NCBI RefSeq assembly: GCF_000577615.1
Contig: NZ_CBXX010000007.1
Span: 124,001 to 188,000, forward strand
Length of the DNA: 64,000 nucleotides
Reading direction: 5' to 3'
DNA from: Herbaspirillum sp. RV1423
GTDB lineage: Bacteria > Pseudomonadota > Gammaproteobacteria > Burkholderiales > Burkholderiaceae_D
In this document: piece after piece, positions 1-9,223 of the stretch
Layout: each line of letters begins with the position of its first letter
Numbering within the stretch: position 1 is the stretch's first letter
Translations under genes and position numbers: made by a program
Notes under the pieces: model-generated
Database searches by the model: none
What the model saw: only the letters and a program-made list of their open reading frames with translations
What the model was told of the DNA's origin: nothing

Positions 1-34
1 ACAATAGCCATAGGCCATAGGAAGGAGTAGCCAG

Positions 35-439
35 ATGAGAATGTTACATACGATGCTGCGCGTCGGAAATTTGGATCGTTCAATTGATTTTTATACGAAC
101 GTCTTGGGCATGACGTTGCTGCGGAAGAATGATTATCCCGACGGAAAATTTACGCTTGCCTTCGTCGGCTACGGCCAAGAAAGTGATCATACCGTTTTAG
201 AGTTGACGCATAACTGGGATACCGAGTCCTACGACCTGGGTACCGGGTATGGCCATATCGCTATTGAAGTAGACGATGCTTATGCCGCTTGCGATGCCGT
301 TAAAAAGAAAGGCGGCACAGTTACCCGAGAAGCAGGACCAATGAAGCACGGCAAGACCGTCATCGCATTTGTGACGGATCCGGATGGATACAAAATAGAG
401 TTCATTCAAAAGAAAGAACGACACGATTCTGCAGATTGA
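35..439 (+). CDS. gloA: Lactoylglutathione lyase (glyoxalase I)
   Basis: Converts the hemithioacetal of methylglyoxal and glutathione to S-lactoylglutathione in the cytoplasm. The 134-residue length is normal for the bacterial metal-dependent enzyme. The four metal ligands of E. coli GloA fall at the same positions here: H5, E56, H74 and E122. The VOC fold repeats are intact, with the family signatures [16 protein letters not shown] near the N terminus and [11 protein letters not shown] near the C terminus. The ATG is preceded by an AGGAAGGAG ribosome binding site. It reads towards the convergent GDT1 gene, and no promoter is visible because the window starts 34 bases upstream. Confidence 0.96.
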   Translation: MRMLHTMLRVGNLDRSIDFYTNVLGMTLLRKNDYPDGKFTLAFVGYGQESDHTVLELTHNWDTESYDLGTGYGHIAIEVDDAYAACDAVKKKGGTVTREAGPMKHGKTVIAFVTDPDGYKIEFIQKKERHDSAD

Positions 440-496
440 AGAAAAGCGCAGGCCGTTTTTATTGTGCGTCCTGCGCGCATTTCACCTCAGCAGACC

Positions 497-1072
497 TCAA
501 TAACCCAGCGATTTTCCCGCGCCCAGCAAGGTCGCCACGCCCAGGATCGCGAAGATCAACGCAGCGATGCCATGTACGATACGCACGGGAATCCGGTTGG
601 CGATGCGGTCGCCCAACAGTACGGCGGGCACGTTGGCTATCATCATGCCCAACGTCGTGCCCGCCACCACGGGCAGGAAAGCATGGTATTGCGCGGCCAG
701 CGCAACTGTCGCCACCTGCGTCTTGTCGCCCATCTCCGCGAGGAAGAAAGCGATCACGGTCGTGCCGAATACGCCGAAGCGGCCGAACTTCGCTTCGCTC
801 TCGTCGAACTTGTCGGGAATCAGCGTCCAGATCGCCATGCCGATGAAGGACAGGCCCAGCACCCAACGCATGGTTCCGGGAGAAACCAGCGACGTAATCC
901 ATGCGCCCAACGCACCCGCAAAAGCATGATTGGCGATGGTCGACACCAGGACGCCAAGAATGATGGGCACCGGCTTGCGGAATTTTGCAGCGAGAATGAA
1001 AGCGAGGAGTTGTGTCTTGTCGCCGATTTCGGCAAGAGCAACGATACCTGTGGAAATGAGAAATGCATCCAA
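497..1072 (-). CDS. GDT1/TMEM165 family (UPF0016) manganese exporter
   Basis: A small polytopic inner-membrane protein of about 191 residues made of two homologous halves. Each half carries the family signature E-x-G-D-K-T (EIGDKT near residue 15 and EMGDKT near residue 113), which forms the cation path. Family members move Mn2+ (or Ca2+/H+), and bacterial ones such as MneA export manganese. I chose the TTG at 1072, because the next upstream start (TTG at 1102) lies inside the terminator hairpin of the leader. GGAG sits 7 bases before the chosen TTG, and the protein then begins MDAFLISTGIVALAEIGDKT, as in relatives. The Mn riboswitch directly upstream independently supports a manganese role. 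Confidence 0.92.
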   Translation of the reverse strand: MDAFLISTGIVALAEIGDKTQLLAFILAAKFRKPVPIILGVLVSTIANHAFAGALGAWITSLVSPGTMRWVLGLSFIGMAIWTLIPDKFDESEAKFGRFGVFGTTVIAFFLAEMGDKTQVATVALAAQYHAFLPVVAGTTLGMMIANVPAVLLGDRIANRIPVRIVHGIAALIFAILGVATLLGAGKSLGY

Positions 1073-1093
1073 TTGGGGTCTCCATGGCCGGAC

Positions 1094-1143
1094 AAAAAAC
1101 AATGACCACGCCTCTCCCCGGCCATTCCGGAGGCAACGTGGTC
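1094..1143 (-). terminator. Riboswitch-controlled intrinsic terminator
   Basis: On the minus strand GACCACG pairs with CGTGGTC around an inner GCCTC/GAGGC stem, followed at once by ATTGTTTTTT. The 5' arm overlaps the 3' strand of riboswitch helix P1, so the two structures exclude each other. That is the arrangement of a transcriptional ON switch. Confidence 0.85.
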
Positions 1144-1247
1144 AAAGGTCTTGTCAAGCTTTAGGACCGCTTGCACCATGGTCTGTGGACCAAGTATGTT
1201 GATGCAAACCCCTCCTCAGGGCGGAAGGCGACTACTCCCCAATGACC
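1140..1247 (-). promoter_or_regulatory. yybP-ykoY manganese riboswitch
   Basis: The minus-strand leader of the GDT1 gene contains the diagnostic conserved blocks of the yybP-ykoY (RF00080) aptamer in order: GGGGAGTAG, then TCAACATACTTGG, then AAGACCTTTGACC. Helix P1 can form between GGTCA (1247-1243) and TGACC (1144-1140). The same TGACC is the start of the downstream terminator. Mn2+ binding should stabilise P1, block the terminator and switch on the exporter. The rest of the gap to the divergent opgD gene (1248-1480) must hold both promoters, but I cannot assign them. Confidence 0.93.
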
Positions 1248-1480
1248 GGCGCATTTTACTCAATTAATTTCGATCAGTCCACAGAAAACACAAGAGAAGC
1301 AGGAACCAAGCCGCGCAATGAGACTCTTTATAAAGCCGGTGCTTTCCATGCCTTTTCCAGGCAATGCCATCGGTTGCGGGCATTTCCGTCTTGCCGCACA
1401 TCCTCGCAAACGCAGACCGCGATGCTTCTGCTCCACCCGCGCCATTCCGGCCGAATTGACAGTCCGACATCTCATTGCCT

Positions 1481-3115
1481 ATGATCAATCGACGCACCTT
1501 CCTGAGTTCCGCCTCCGCGACCGCCGCCACTGCCGTTTTCGCCGCACTGGGCATTCCTCCCGAAGCGCTCGCCGCCAATCGCATCAAGCTGGGCAACGCC
1601 GCGCCGTTCTCGTTCGACACGCTGATCGCGCAAGCGCGCGCTGCGGCGCAGAAGCCCTACAAGGCGCAGATCAAACCGCCTCTCGATGTCCTTGAGAAAA
1701 TCGACTACGAAGCCCTCGGCAAGATCAAAGCCAATACCGACCACGCATTGTTCGCCGACGGTCCCGGACAATTCCCCGCGACCTTCTTCCCTCTCGGCCG
1801 CTTCTTCCCGGCGCCGGTGCACATGTACGCGCTGGAAGGCACTAGCGGCAACGCCAGGGCGCGCGAAATCCTCTACGACGAAAGTTATTTCGACATGCCG
1901 CCCGACAGCCCCGCCCGCAAGCTGCCGCGCGGCAGCGGTTTTGCCGGATTCCGCTTCCAGGAAAGCCGCTTCGGCGACCAGGCCAGACTCGACTGGCGCA
2001 AGAACGACTGGGTCGCCTTCCTCGGCGCGTCGTATTTCCGCGCCATCGGCGACCTCTACCAATACGGTTTGTCGGCGCGCGGCATCGCCATCGATGTGGC
2101 GCAGCCGGGCAAGGCGGAAGAATTCCCCGACTTCACGCACTTCTATTTCGAAGCGCCGGCCGGCAAGAGCGACAGCGTCGTGGTGTACGCCATGCTGGAC
2201 GGCCCGAGCATCGCCGGCGCCTACAAGTTCACCATGCGGCGCGATCCGGACGGTGTGGCGGGCGTGCTCATGGAAGTCGAGTGTGCGCTGTTCCTGCGCC
2301 GGGATATCGGCCGCCTCGGCATTGCGCCGGCCACCTCCATGATGTGGTTTTCCGAAGCCGTCAAAGGCGTCGGCGCCGACTGGCGTCCCGAAGTGCATGA
2401 CTCCGACGGCCTGGCGATGTGGCGCGGCAACGGCGAACACATCTGGCGTCCGCTCAACAACCCGGCGCGCATCACCGCCTCGGCATTCAGCGACGACAAT
2501 CCGCGCGGCTTCGGCCTGCTGCAGCGCGACCGCAATTTCGACCACTACCAGGACGGCGTGCATTACGAGCGGCGCCCGAGCCTGTGGGTCGAACCGCTGG
2601 ACGGCTGGGGCGAAGGTTCGGTGCAACTGATCGAAATTCCGACCGACGACGAAATCCACGACAACATCGTCGCCATGTGGGTACCGAAAGCCAAGGCCGC
2701 GGCAGGCGACAGCTATCGCCTGCGCTACCACCTGCACTGGCTGAAGGATGAACCGTTCCAGACGCCGCTGGCGCGCTGCATCGCGACGCGCCTGGGCAAT
2801 GGCGGCGTGCCCGGCCAGCCGCGTCCGCAAAACGTGCGCAAGTTCATGGTTGAGTTCAAAGGCGCACCGCTGGAGAAACTGGCGATGGGCGAATTGCCGG
2901 AAGCCGTGCTGTCGACATCGCGCGGCAAGTTTTCTTACGTCTTCACCGAAGCGGTGCCCGACGGCGTCGCCGGCCACTGGCGCGCGCAATTCGACCTCGC
3001 CGTCGATGGCGACGATCCGGTCGACCTGCGGCTGTACCTGCGCTACAAGGACGAAACGCTGTCGGAGACCTGGTTGTACCAATATCAGCCGTTCAAGACG
3101 CGCGGCATTTACTAG
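1481..3115 (+). CDS. opgD: Periplasmic glucan biosynthesis protein, OpgD/MdoD-like
   Basis: A MdoG/MdoD family protein needed for osmoregulated periplasmic glucan backbone structure. The N terminus MINRRTFLSSASA has a twin-arginine export signal followed by a hydrophobic stretch ending near EALAA. Tat export fits OpgD rather than OpgG, which uses Sec. At 544 residues it has the expected size, with the family beta-sandwich sequence (for example LFADGPGQFPATFFPLG) throughout. I start at ATG 1481 rather than the in-frame TTG 1475 because it puts the RR motif at residues 4-5. No opgH glycosyltransferase is adjacent. Its TAG stop overlaps the first base of a REP-like repeat. The D versus G assignment rests on the Tat signal. 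Confidence 0.88.
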   Translation: MINRRTFLSSASATAATAVFAALGIPPEALAANRIKLGNAAPFSFDTLIAQARAAAQKPYKAQIKPPLDVLEKIDYEALGKIKANTDHALFADGPGQFPATFFPLGRFFPAPVHMYALEGTSGNARAREILYDESYFDMPPDSPARKLPRGSGFAGFRFQESRFGDQARLDWRKNDWVAFLGASYFRAIGDLYQYGLSARGIAIDVAQPGKAEEFPDFTHFYFEAPAGKSDSVVVYAMLDGPSIAGAYKFTMRRDPDGVAGVLMEVECALFLRRDIGRLGIAPATSMMWFSEAVKGVGADWRPEVHDSDGLAMWRGNGEHIWRPLNNPARITASAFSDDNPRGFGLLQRDRNFDHYQDGVHYERRPSLWVEPLDGWGEGSVQLIEIPTDDEIHDNIVAMWVPKAKAAAGDSYRLRYHLHWLKDEPFQTPLARCIATRLGNGGVPGQPRPQNVRKFMVEFKGAPLEKLAMGELPEAVLSTSRGKFSYVFTEAVPDGVAGHWRAQFDLAVDGDDPVDLRLYLRYKDETLSETWLYQYQPFKTRGIY

Positions 3116-3148
3116 AACTCATTTCGTCAATAGGCGTGAGCTGCGTTC
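3115..3148 (+). repeat. REP-like 34-bp palindromic repeat, copy 1
   Basis: Begins GAACTCATTTC and ends CTGCGTTC. The two 12-bp ends are imperfect inverted repeats around a TCAATAGGCG core. It starts at the last base of the opgD stop codon, between opgD and the convergent LysR gene. At least five further copies occur in this window. Confidence 0.85.
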
Positions 3149-3152
3149 CAGA

Positions 3153-4064
3153 TCACGCGGCGGAATGTTTCCAGCGCTCCTCGTCGACCAGTTCGAGGAA
3201 GCGCATCAGAGGCAAGGCGTCGGCCGATTTGCGGTAAGCGATGTTGAGGGGCACGCGCAAGTTGCCGGTGGAATCGAGCAGCTTGTAGGTGACCGCGGCA
3301 TTCTGGAACTGCGCCATCGATTTCGGCATCACGGAAATGCCGAGCCCGGTCGCCACCAAGTGCAACGCGCTCATCAGACGCGAGGGCTGCCCCACTACCC
3401 TGGGTGAAAAACCGGCATGGCTGCACGCATCCAGGACGATGTTGGCGATGCCTGATCCATTGATCTGCCGATACAGGATGAAGGGTTCGTCGCGCAAATC
3501 GAGCAGCGTCAGCGTTTCGCGCTTGTCTGCCGTCAGCGGATGGTCGGACGGCAGTGCCACCACCATTTGTTCTTCCTGGAAGCATTTGCTGGCCAGCGTC
3601 GGATAGCGCGTCACCTCCGACCGGATGAATGCAATGTCCAGATGTTCCTGCTCCAGTTCGCACAACAAATCGTGCGTGGCGCCTTCATCGATTTCGACCA
3701 CGATCAACGGGTAAGCGGCACGAAATGCGCGGATCAGGCTGGGCGTGGCGTCGTGCATCGACGACGAGCTGGTGAAGCCGATGCGCAGCCGGCCCTCTTC
3801 GCCGAGATCGAAACGCCTGACGCGTTCGATGGCCTGTTCGGACATTGCCAGAATCTTGCGCGCTTCGCTGAGGAAGAATTTTCCGGTCGCATTCAGACGC
3901 ACCGTGCGCGCCGAGCGTGCGAACAGCTTGACGCCCAGTTCATCTTCGAGCGCCTGGATTTGCTGGCTCAGCGGCGGTTGCTGGATGCCGAGCCGGGACG
4001 CCGCGCGCGTCACATGCTCTTCTTCGGCAACGGCGACGAAATAACGCAAATGTCTCAATTCCAT
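3153..4064 (-). CDS. LysR-family transcriptional regulator
   Basis: A 303-residue LysR regulator. The winged helix-turn-helix is N-terminal (MELRHLRYFVAVAEEEHVTRAASRLGIQ..., QQIQALEDELGVKLF). An effector-binding periplasmic-binding-like domain follows from about residue 90. It lies last in a minus-strand row of catabolic genes (monooxygenase through porin), 127 bp beyond the porin stop, so it probably controls that row. A strong LysR-type palindrome lies upstream of the first gene of the row at 11971-11991. The effector is unknown. Regulators of this HLRYFVAVAEE subgroup often respond to aromatic acids (family knowledge). Confidence 0.93.
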   Translation of the reverse strand: MELRHLRYFVAVAEEEHVTRAASRLGIQQPPLSQQIQALEDELGVKLFARSARTVRLNATGKFFLSEARKILAMSEQAIERVRRFDLGEEGRLRIGFTSSSSMHDATPSLIRAFRAAYPLIVVEIDEGATHDLLCELEQEHLDIAFIRSEVTRYPTLASKCFQEEQMVVALPSDHPLTADKRETLTLLDLRDEPFILYRQINGSGIANIVLDACSHAGFSPRVVGQPSRLMSALHLVATGLGISVMPKSMAQFQNAAVTYKLLDSTGNLRVPLNIAYRKSADALPLMRFLELVDEERWKHSAA

Positions 4065-4190
4065 GATGTGCCTGATTCATATCGATTCATATCGGATAGA
4101 ACAGCGTCCTGATCGACGCTGTCGCGATCTTAACACCGGCACCAGGGAAGCCTGCCGCCGCAAAACACTCGGCGGCATGGCGCGAGACGT

Positions 4191-5237
4191 TCAGAACAAA
4201 TGCCGGATGCCGAACGCAATGGTGCCGGCGCCGCCCTTGCTGCTGAGCTTGTCCATCAGGTAGATGCTGTACAGGGAGGTGCGGCGCGACAAGGCATATT
4301 CGTAACCTGCGGCATAATCGTTGCGCGTCACATGAGGCTGCCCTTGCGTCACGATCCGGCTGTTGGCCCACGATGCCGATATCTTGCCGGCGGCGCCGAC
4401 CGGGATCGACACGCCGAGCTGCCCTGTCTTGTCGCTGACGTTGGTGCCGGTGGTGTCGGTTTTGTAGAAGGTGCCGTAGAGCTTGACCACCTTGAGGTTG
4501 TACGTGGCGCCGCCCATCCAGGTAGTCTGCTGCGTCACGCCTGTCGGGAAACCCGGGCCGGTCTTGGCCGACTGGTTCAGCAGCACGGCAGTCAGCGGTC
4601 CGGAACGGTAGTTGGCGGAAAGACTGCGGTTGTTCTTGCCGTTGGTGTTCGGATCTTCGCCAAGCGACAACAAGGCCGTGCCCCGGAATCCACCCGCCTC
4701 CGGCGTGACGTACCGCACCGCGTTGTTCCATACGCTGTCGCCGACGACATCGCGGCCATAGGTCGGAATCCAGGTCTGCAGCATCAGCGGAGAAAGTTGC
4801 AGCGACGCGCCGAACGGATTGGTGGAGGCCGTCGCCTTGAGCAGCGGAATGGTATAGCGGCCGGTAGTGATTTCGCCGAGCGATCCCGACAAACCCACAA
4901 ACGAATTCTTCGACATGAACGGATCGGTCGCATTGCGTCCGATGGCGCCGGTGTCCGGCTGGAAGAAGCTTTCCAGCACGAATAGCGCCTTGAACGAGCC
5001 GCCCAGATTTTCCTCGCCGCTGATGCCCCAGTAAGAGGTATAGGTGCCGCCGCCGTTGACCGAGGAAGTCGCGGCGTTCTGGTCGCTACGCTTGACCGAG
5101 CCCATATAGACGTCGACCAGTCCGTACAGCTTCACGCCGGGCTGGGTCTGCGCCATGACCGCGCATGGCGCCGCGCAGGCGCCGCAGATGAGAGCGTATT
5201 TCGCCAATACGCCAAGTTTCCTGTTTGTAGTTTTCAT
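4191..5237 (-). CDS. Gram-negative porin (beta-proteobacterial type)
   Basis: An outer-membrane diffusion channel of 348 residues. It has a Sec signal peptide (about residues 1-29, ending AVMAQ), then the porin opening GVKLYGLVDVYMG and a terminal phenylalanine (GIRHLF) that serves as BAM recognition signal. The frame is open upstream to 5417, but only the ATG at 5237 gives a signal peptide. It lies 71 bp downstream of the aldehyde dehydrogenase on the same strand, so it probably supplies substrate uptake for the catabolic operon. Confidence 0.94.
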   Translation of the reverse strand: MKTTNRKLGVLAKYALICGACAAPCAVMAQTQPGVKLYGLVDVYMGSVKRSDQNAATSSVNGGGTYTSYWGISGEENLGGSFKALFVLESFFQPDTGAIGRNATDPFMSKNSFVGLSGSLGEITTGRYTIPLLKATASTNPFGASLQLSPLMLQTWIPTYGRDVVGDSVWNNAVRYVTPEAGGFRGTALLSLGEDPNTNGKNNRSLSANYRSGPLTAVLLNQSAKTGPGFPTGVTQQTTWMGGATYNLKVVKLYGTFYKTDTTGTNVSDKTGQLGVSIPVGAAGKISASWANSRIVTQGQPHVTRNDYAAGYEYALSRRTSLYSIYLMDKLSSKGGAGTIAFGIRHLF

Positions 5238-5307
5238 GTCCCGTTGTCTCTTTATAAGGTTTGATTTTGTTGTGGAATGCATGCCCGAAAAATGCCGCCG
5301 ACTGCCG

Positions 5308-6759
5308 CTACCCGCCCATGCACAGATACTTGATGACCAGGTAGTCGTCGATGCCGTAGTGCGATCCCTCCCGCCCCAGGCCCGACTGCTTGACGCCGCC
5401 GAACGGCGCCACTTCATTGGAAATCAGGCCGGTGTTGATGCCGACCATGCCGCTTTCCAGTCCTTCCGCGACGCGCCATACGCGACCGATGTCGCGCGCG
5501 TAGAAGTAGCTGGCCAGGCCGAACTCGGTGGCATTGGCCATTGCCAGCACGTCTTCCTCTGTCTTGAAGCGGAACAAGGGCGCCAGCGGACCAAAGGTTT
5601 CTTCCGCCGCCACGCGCATCTCGGCGGTGGCATCGGCCAGCACGGTCGGCTCGAAGAAATTGCCGCCGTGCGCATGCCGCTTGCCGCCGGTGAGCACGCG
5701 CGCCCCCTTGGCGACGGCGTCGGCGATATGCGCTTCCACCTTGGCAACCGCCTTGTCGTCGATCAGCGGCCCTTGCGTCACGCCGTCCTCGCGGCCGTCG
5801 CCGACCTTGATCCGGCGCACGCGCGCCACCAGTTTTTCCGCAAAGGCTTCGTACACGCCCTCCTGCACGTACAAGCGATTGGCGCAGACGCACGTCTGCC
5901 CGCCGTTGCGATATTTGGAGATCATGGCGCCGTCCGCCGCCGCATCGAGGTCGGCGTCATCGAACACGATGAACGGCGCGTTGCCTCCAAGTTCGAGCGA
6001 AAGCTTCTTGATGGTTGGCGCGCATTGCTGCATCAGCAAACGTCCGACCTCCGTCGAGCCGGTGAAGCTCAGCTTGCGCACGACAGGATTGGACGTCAGC
6101 TCCGCGCCGATCTCGCGCGGCGAACCGGTGACGACATTGAACACGCCCGCCGGCACGCCTGCACGTTCGGCCAGCACAGCCAGGGCAAGCGCGGAGAACG
6201 GCGTCGCCTCGGCCGGTTTGAGCACCATGGTGCAGCCGGCCGCGAGTGCGGGCGCCGCCTTGCGCGTGATCATCGCCGCAGGGAAATTCCACGGCGTGAT
6301 CGCGGCGCAAACGCCGATCGGCTCCTTGGTCACGACGATGCGCGACGAGGGTGACGGCGACGGAATGGTGTCGCCGTAACAGCGCTTGCCTTCTTCGGCG
6401 AACCAGTCGACGAACGACGCGGCGTAGGCAATTTCGCCCCTGGCTTCCGCCAGCGGCTTACCCTGTTCGCATGTCATGATGGCTGCCAGGTCATCGGCAT
6501 GCTCCAGCATCAGGTCGCTCCATTTGCGCAGGATGGCGCCGCGTTCCTTCGCGGTCTTCTTGCGCCAGGCAGGCCAGGCCGCATTGGCCGCCGCGATAGC
6601 GCGACGCGTTTCCGCCTGTCCCATCAAGGGCACGGTGCCGATCTGCACGCCGCTGGCGGGATCGGTCACCGCCAGCGTCCCTGTCGCGTCGGCAGCGCAC
6701 CAGCGGCCGCCGATATATGCCTGCCGGCGCAGCAGGTTGGGATCTTTCAAGTCCAACAT
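5308..6759 (-). CDS. gabD: NAD(P)-dependent (succinate-)semialdehyde dehydrogenase, GabD-like
   Basis: Oxidises an aldehyde, most likely a short semialdehyde such as succinate semialdehyde, to the acid. Of 483 residues, the catalytic set is visible: N158 (TPWNFP), E256 (LELGGN) and C290 (GGQTCVC). The close match to the GabD subgroup includes the GGVKQSGLGREGS C-terminal segment. ATG 6759 is chosen, following AAGGAACG. In this operon an aldolase-type enzyme lies upstream, so the substrate may be an aldehyde released from ring cleavage rather than GABA-derived. The gabD symbol is therefore by homology only. Confidence 0.9.
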   Translation of the reverse strand: MLDLKDPNLLRRQAYIGGRWCAADATGTLAVTDPASGVQIGTVPLMGQAETRRAIAAANAAWPAWRKKTAKERGAILRKWSDLMLEHADDLAAIMTCEQGKPLAEARGEIAYAASFVDWFAEEGKRCYGDTIPSPSPSSRIVVTKEPIGVCAAITPWNFPAAMITRKAAPALAAGCTMVLKPAEATPFSALALAVLAERAGVPAGVFNVVTGSPREIGAELTSNPVVRKLSFTGSTEVGRLLMQQCAPTIKKLSLELGGNAPFIVFDDADLDAAADGAMISKYRNGGQTCVCANRLYVQEGVYEAFAEKLVARVRRIKVGDGREDGVTQGPLIDDKAVAKVEAHIADAVAKGARVLTGGKRHAHGGNFFEPTVLADATAEMRVAAEETFGPLAPLFRFKTEEDVLAMANATEFGLASYFYARDIGRVWRVAEGLESGMVGINTGLISNEVAPFGGVKQSGLGREGSHYGIDDYLVIKYLCMGG

Positions 6760-6916
6760 TTGACGTTCCTTCCCACAAAACAACATACCAATAAGGTTGG
6801 TTAAATACGGATAATCGGCATCCGGCGGTTTCTCAGGCGAGAAACCGTGGACTCACATCGAGGCAATGAATAGTTGAATTACGGTGCAAGCGGCCGCATC
6901 GGCCAGATCGCTGTCG

Positions 6917-8308
6917 TCAGGATCGGTGCGATATGGGTACGGCGCTGCCGGTCGTCGCCACGGTGCTGTTGCGCTGGCCCGACTTGCGCGACAAACGACC
7001 GAGACTGAACACGCAAAAAGCCCCGAACAGCATCGGCAAGGCGCCGATGTAAAAGAGCGTGGTTATCGGCAGACCGCTATGCAGGCCCAGGCCGATCAGG
7101 TAAGGGCCGACGATCGCGCCGAGCCGTCCCACGCCATACGACCAGCCCGCGCCGGCGGCGCACAGGTCGGTCGGATAAAAATACACCGGCAGCGATGCCG
7201 CCGCTTTCTGCGTACTGCCCACGCAAAAGCCTGCCAACATGATGACCGCGAAGATCAATCCGACCGGCTGCTGCATGACCGGGCCGAGCGCGGCAATGAA
7301 CAAGGTGCCGATGACGAACAGCAAACCCATTACACGGTACGGGCCGAAACGATCGATAAAAGGTCCGACGATCAGCACCGCGGCAATGCCGCTGGCGCTG
7401 AACAGCGTTCCGGTCGCAGTCGCGGCCGACACGCCGAATCCCTGGTCGATCAGGACGGTCGGCAACCAGCTTTGCAGGCAGAACGTCTCCAGCAGCGTGA
7501 CGAAAAACACACCCCACATGGCCACGGTGCCCCATAAGCGCTTGTCGCGGAAAATGTCGGTCGAGGTGTACTTCACCGGCGTCGCCTTGCCATAAGTCAC
7601 GGCCACGTTGTCGGCCAGGGATGTCCGAGCAGGATCGATGCGGCGCAGGATCGCTTCCACCTTCTTGCGCTTGTCCGGCCGCGCCAGCAAGAAACTGATT
7701 GATTCCGGCAGGTAACGCATCAGCAGCAAAAGCGCAAGAGCAGGAATGACGCCGCCGATGAACAGAATCGGACGCCAGCCGTAACGCACGAGCATCAGGC
7801 TGGCCAGCGAACCGCCGGCCACCGCGCCGAAAGCGAAACCGGTATTCATCAACACCATGATGGTGCCGCGATATTTGCGCGGCGCATATTCGCCGGTCAA
7901 GGCGATCGCGCCGGGAATCGCTCCGCCCAGTCCGACGCCGGTGATGAAACGATAGACCATCAGACTGGCGACGCTGTCGGCCAGCAAGGTCAGCATGGTG
8001 CAAATCGAAAACATCGCCGTGCACAGCAGCACAACCTTGGTCGGCCCGATCCGGTTAGGGAGCGGCGAGAGCAGGATCAGGCCCGCCAGCAAGCCGGCGA
8101 AACCCGAGGAAAACACCATGCCCAACGCGGCTTTGTTGATCGCCCACTCCTTGGTGATCGCTGGTGCGATGAAGCCGATGATCTGAGTGTTGAAACCGTC
8201 GGCGAACAGCACGACGGCGCACAGTACCGCCACGGTGATGCTGAAGGACGTCACCCCGCGCGCGTCGATCACATCCTGGACGATAAGCTTTTCTTGGAAC
8301 CTGTTCAT
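6917..8308 (-). CDS. MFS transporter, aromatic acid:H+ symporter (AAHS) type
   Basis: A 463-residue inner-membrane transporter with 12 predicted membrane helices. Features are the TM1 sequence ADGFNTQIIGFIAPAI, the loop 2-3 and loop 8-9 MFS motifs, and PESISFLL after TM6, typical of aromatic-acid symporters such as BenK/PcaK. ATG 8308 follows the strong AGGAGGAGACTTG site, whereas the in-frame TTG 8311 would overlap that site. Its place between semialdehyde dehydrogenase and the other catabolic genes suggests it imports the operon's substrate, probably an aromatic or heterocyclic acid. Confidence 0.92.
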   Translation of the reverse strand: MNRFQEKLIVQDVIDARGVTSFSITVAVLCAVVLFADGFNTQIIGFIAPAITKEWAINKAALGMVFSSGFAGLLAGLILLSPLPNRIGPTKVVLLCTAMFSICTMLTLLADSVASLMVYRFITGVGLGGAIPGAIALTGEYAPRKYRGTIMVLMNTGFAFGAVAGGSLASLMLVRYGWRPILFIGGVIPALALLLLMRYLPESISFLLARPDKRKKVEAILRRIDPARTSLADNVAVTYGKATPVKYTSTDIFRDKRLWGTVAMWGVFFVTLLETFCLQSWLPTVLIDQGFGVSAATATGTLFSASGIAAVLIVGPFIDRFGPYRVMGLLFVIGTLFIAALGPVMQQPVGLIFAVIMLAGFCVGSTQKAAASLPVYFYPTDLCAAGAGWSYGVGRLGAIVGPYLIGLGLHSGLPITTLFYIGALPMLFGAFCVFSLGRLSRKSGQRNSTVATTGSAVPISHRS

Positions 8309-8483
8309 CAAGTCTCCTCCTGAAACACTTCACGTTGGCGATCGGCCTGGCCTTGTGGCCATGTTTTATTTTTTCCGATCGGCAACCGGGTCCGGGGCAA
8401 ATGCGGATTGCCCCTGCAATGTCGAACGCGCTATTTTCGGTCTGGTCTGACGGCCACGCTTGTCGACGAAATTTTTTGCTGCA

Positions 8484-9149
8484 CTACTTCGCTGCGCCGT
8501 CGAAACGTCGGCCCAGGCGATTGAACGTTGCGTAGTAACCCTCCTTGAACCAGTCGTTGGCGGCCATGCGGTTGCGCCACGGCGTGTTGCGGGCGCGCTC
8601 GCGTTGCGGCGACGACAAGGCCGCATCGCTGTTCAGGTAATGGATCGCCAGCCGATTGTACGTGCCCGGCTCGGCGCTGGTGACGGCGAAGCGCCGCACG
8701 GCCAGCCAGTCCGTGCATTCCAGCAGGATGGGAATGTGATCCTCGACATACCACGCGTCGAAATTCGCCAGTTCCTCTTCCGGTACGGTAAACATCGCCG
8801 TGAACAATACCGGCGCCTGCTCGGCGCGCTGGTCCAGCTTGCCTGCATTGCCGATTTCGTCCGCCAGATAGCGCGTGAAGCCGGTCACGTTCTGCAGCAT
8901 CCAGCGCGTCTTTTCGCTTGGCTGGTTCTTGACGACCTGATAACCGGGCGTCTTCAACGCGCCCTGCGAATCCATGTCGTACACCACCAGGTTGCTGTCC
9001 CGATCGACGCTCTTGTAGCGTTGCGCGCCCTGGAACCCGTCAAGCACCATGCGCACCGGAATATGCTCGGTGTCGTACCAATGATTAAAGTCCGTCACCC
9101 AATCGGCGCCCGGCGTCATCTCCGAGAACAGAATCGATTTTCCAAACAT
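8484..9149 (-). CDS. Uncharacterised tandem ferredoxin-like (EthD/Dabb-like) protein
   Basis: About 221 residues. I do not recognise a named family with certainty. The sequence has two similar halves. The first contains FNHWYDTEHIPVRMVLDGFQ then GAQRYKSV, and the second FDAWYVEDHIPILLECTDW then AVRRFAV. A W-Y-x-x-[ED]-H-I-P motif in each half is typical of dimeric alpha-beta-barrel (EthD-like) proteins, which often act as small catabolic enzymes or chaperones. The frame is open further upstream, but ATG 9149 follows an AGGAGA site and removes a low-quality extension. It lies between the HbpS-like and MFS genes of the operon. The catalytic role is unknown. Confidence 0.78.
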   Translation of the reverse strand: MFGKSILFSEMTPGADWVTDFNHWYDTEHIPVRMVLDGFQGAQRYKSVDRDSNLVVYDMDSQGALKTPGYQVVKNQPSEKTRWMLQNVTGFTRYLADEIGNAGKLDQRAEQAPVLFTAMFTVPEEELANFDAWYVEDHIPILLECTDWLAVRRFAVTSAEPGTYNRLAIHYLNSDAALSSPQRERARNTPWRNRMAANDWFKEGYYATFNRLGRRFDGAAK

Positions 9150-9223
9150 TGTCTTCTCCTGATTGTTTCCTGCACGCTGCCTCCATCCCGTCGCCATGCG
9201 CGGCGACGGATCGTCCGGTTGAA

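Noticed and set aside
1475-3082. Long minus-strand frame opposite opgD (536 codons)
   Set aside because: It mirrors the codon pattern of the high-G+C plus-strand gene, is rich in Arg/Ala/His as expected of a shadow frame, and matches no family.
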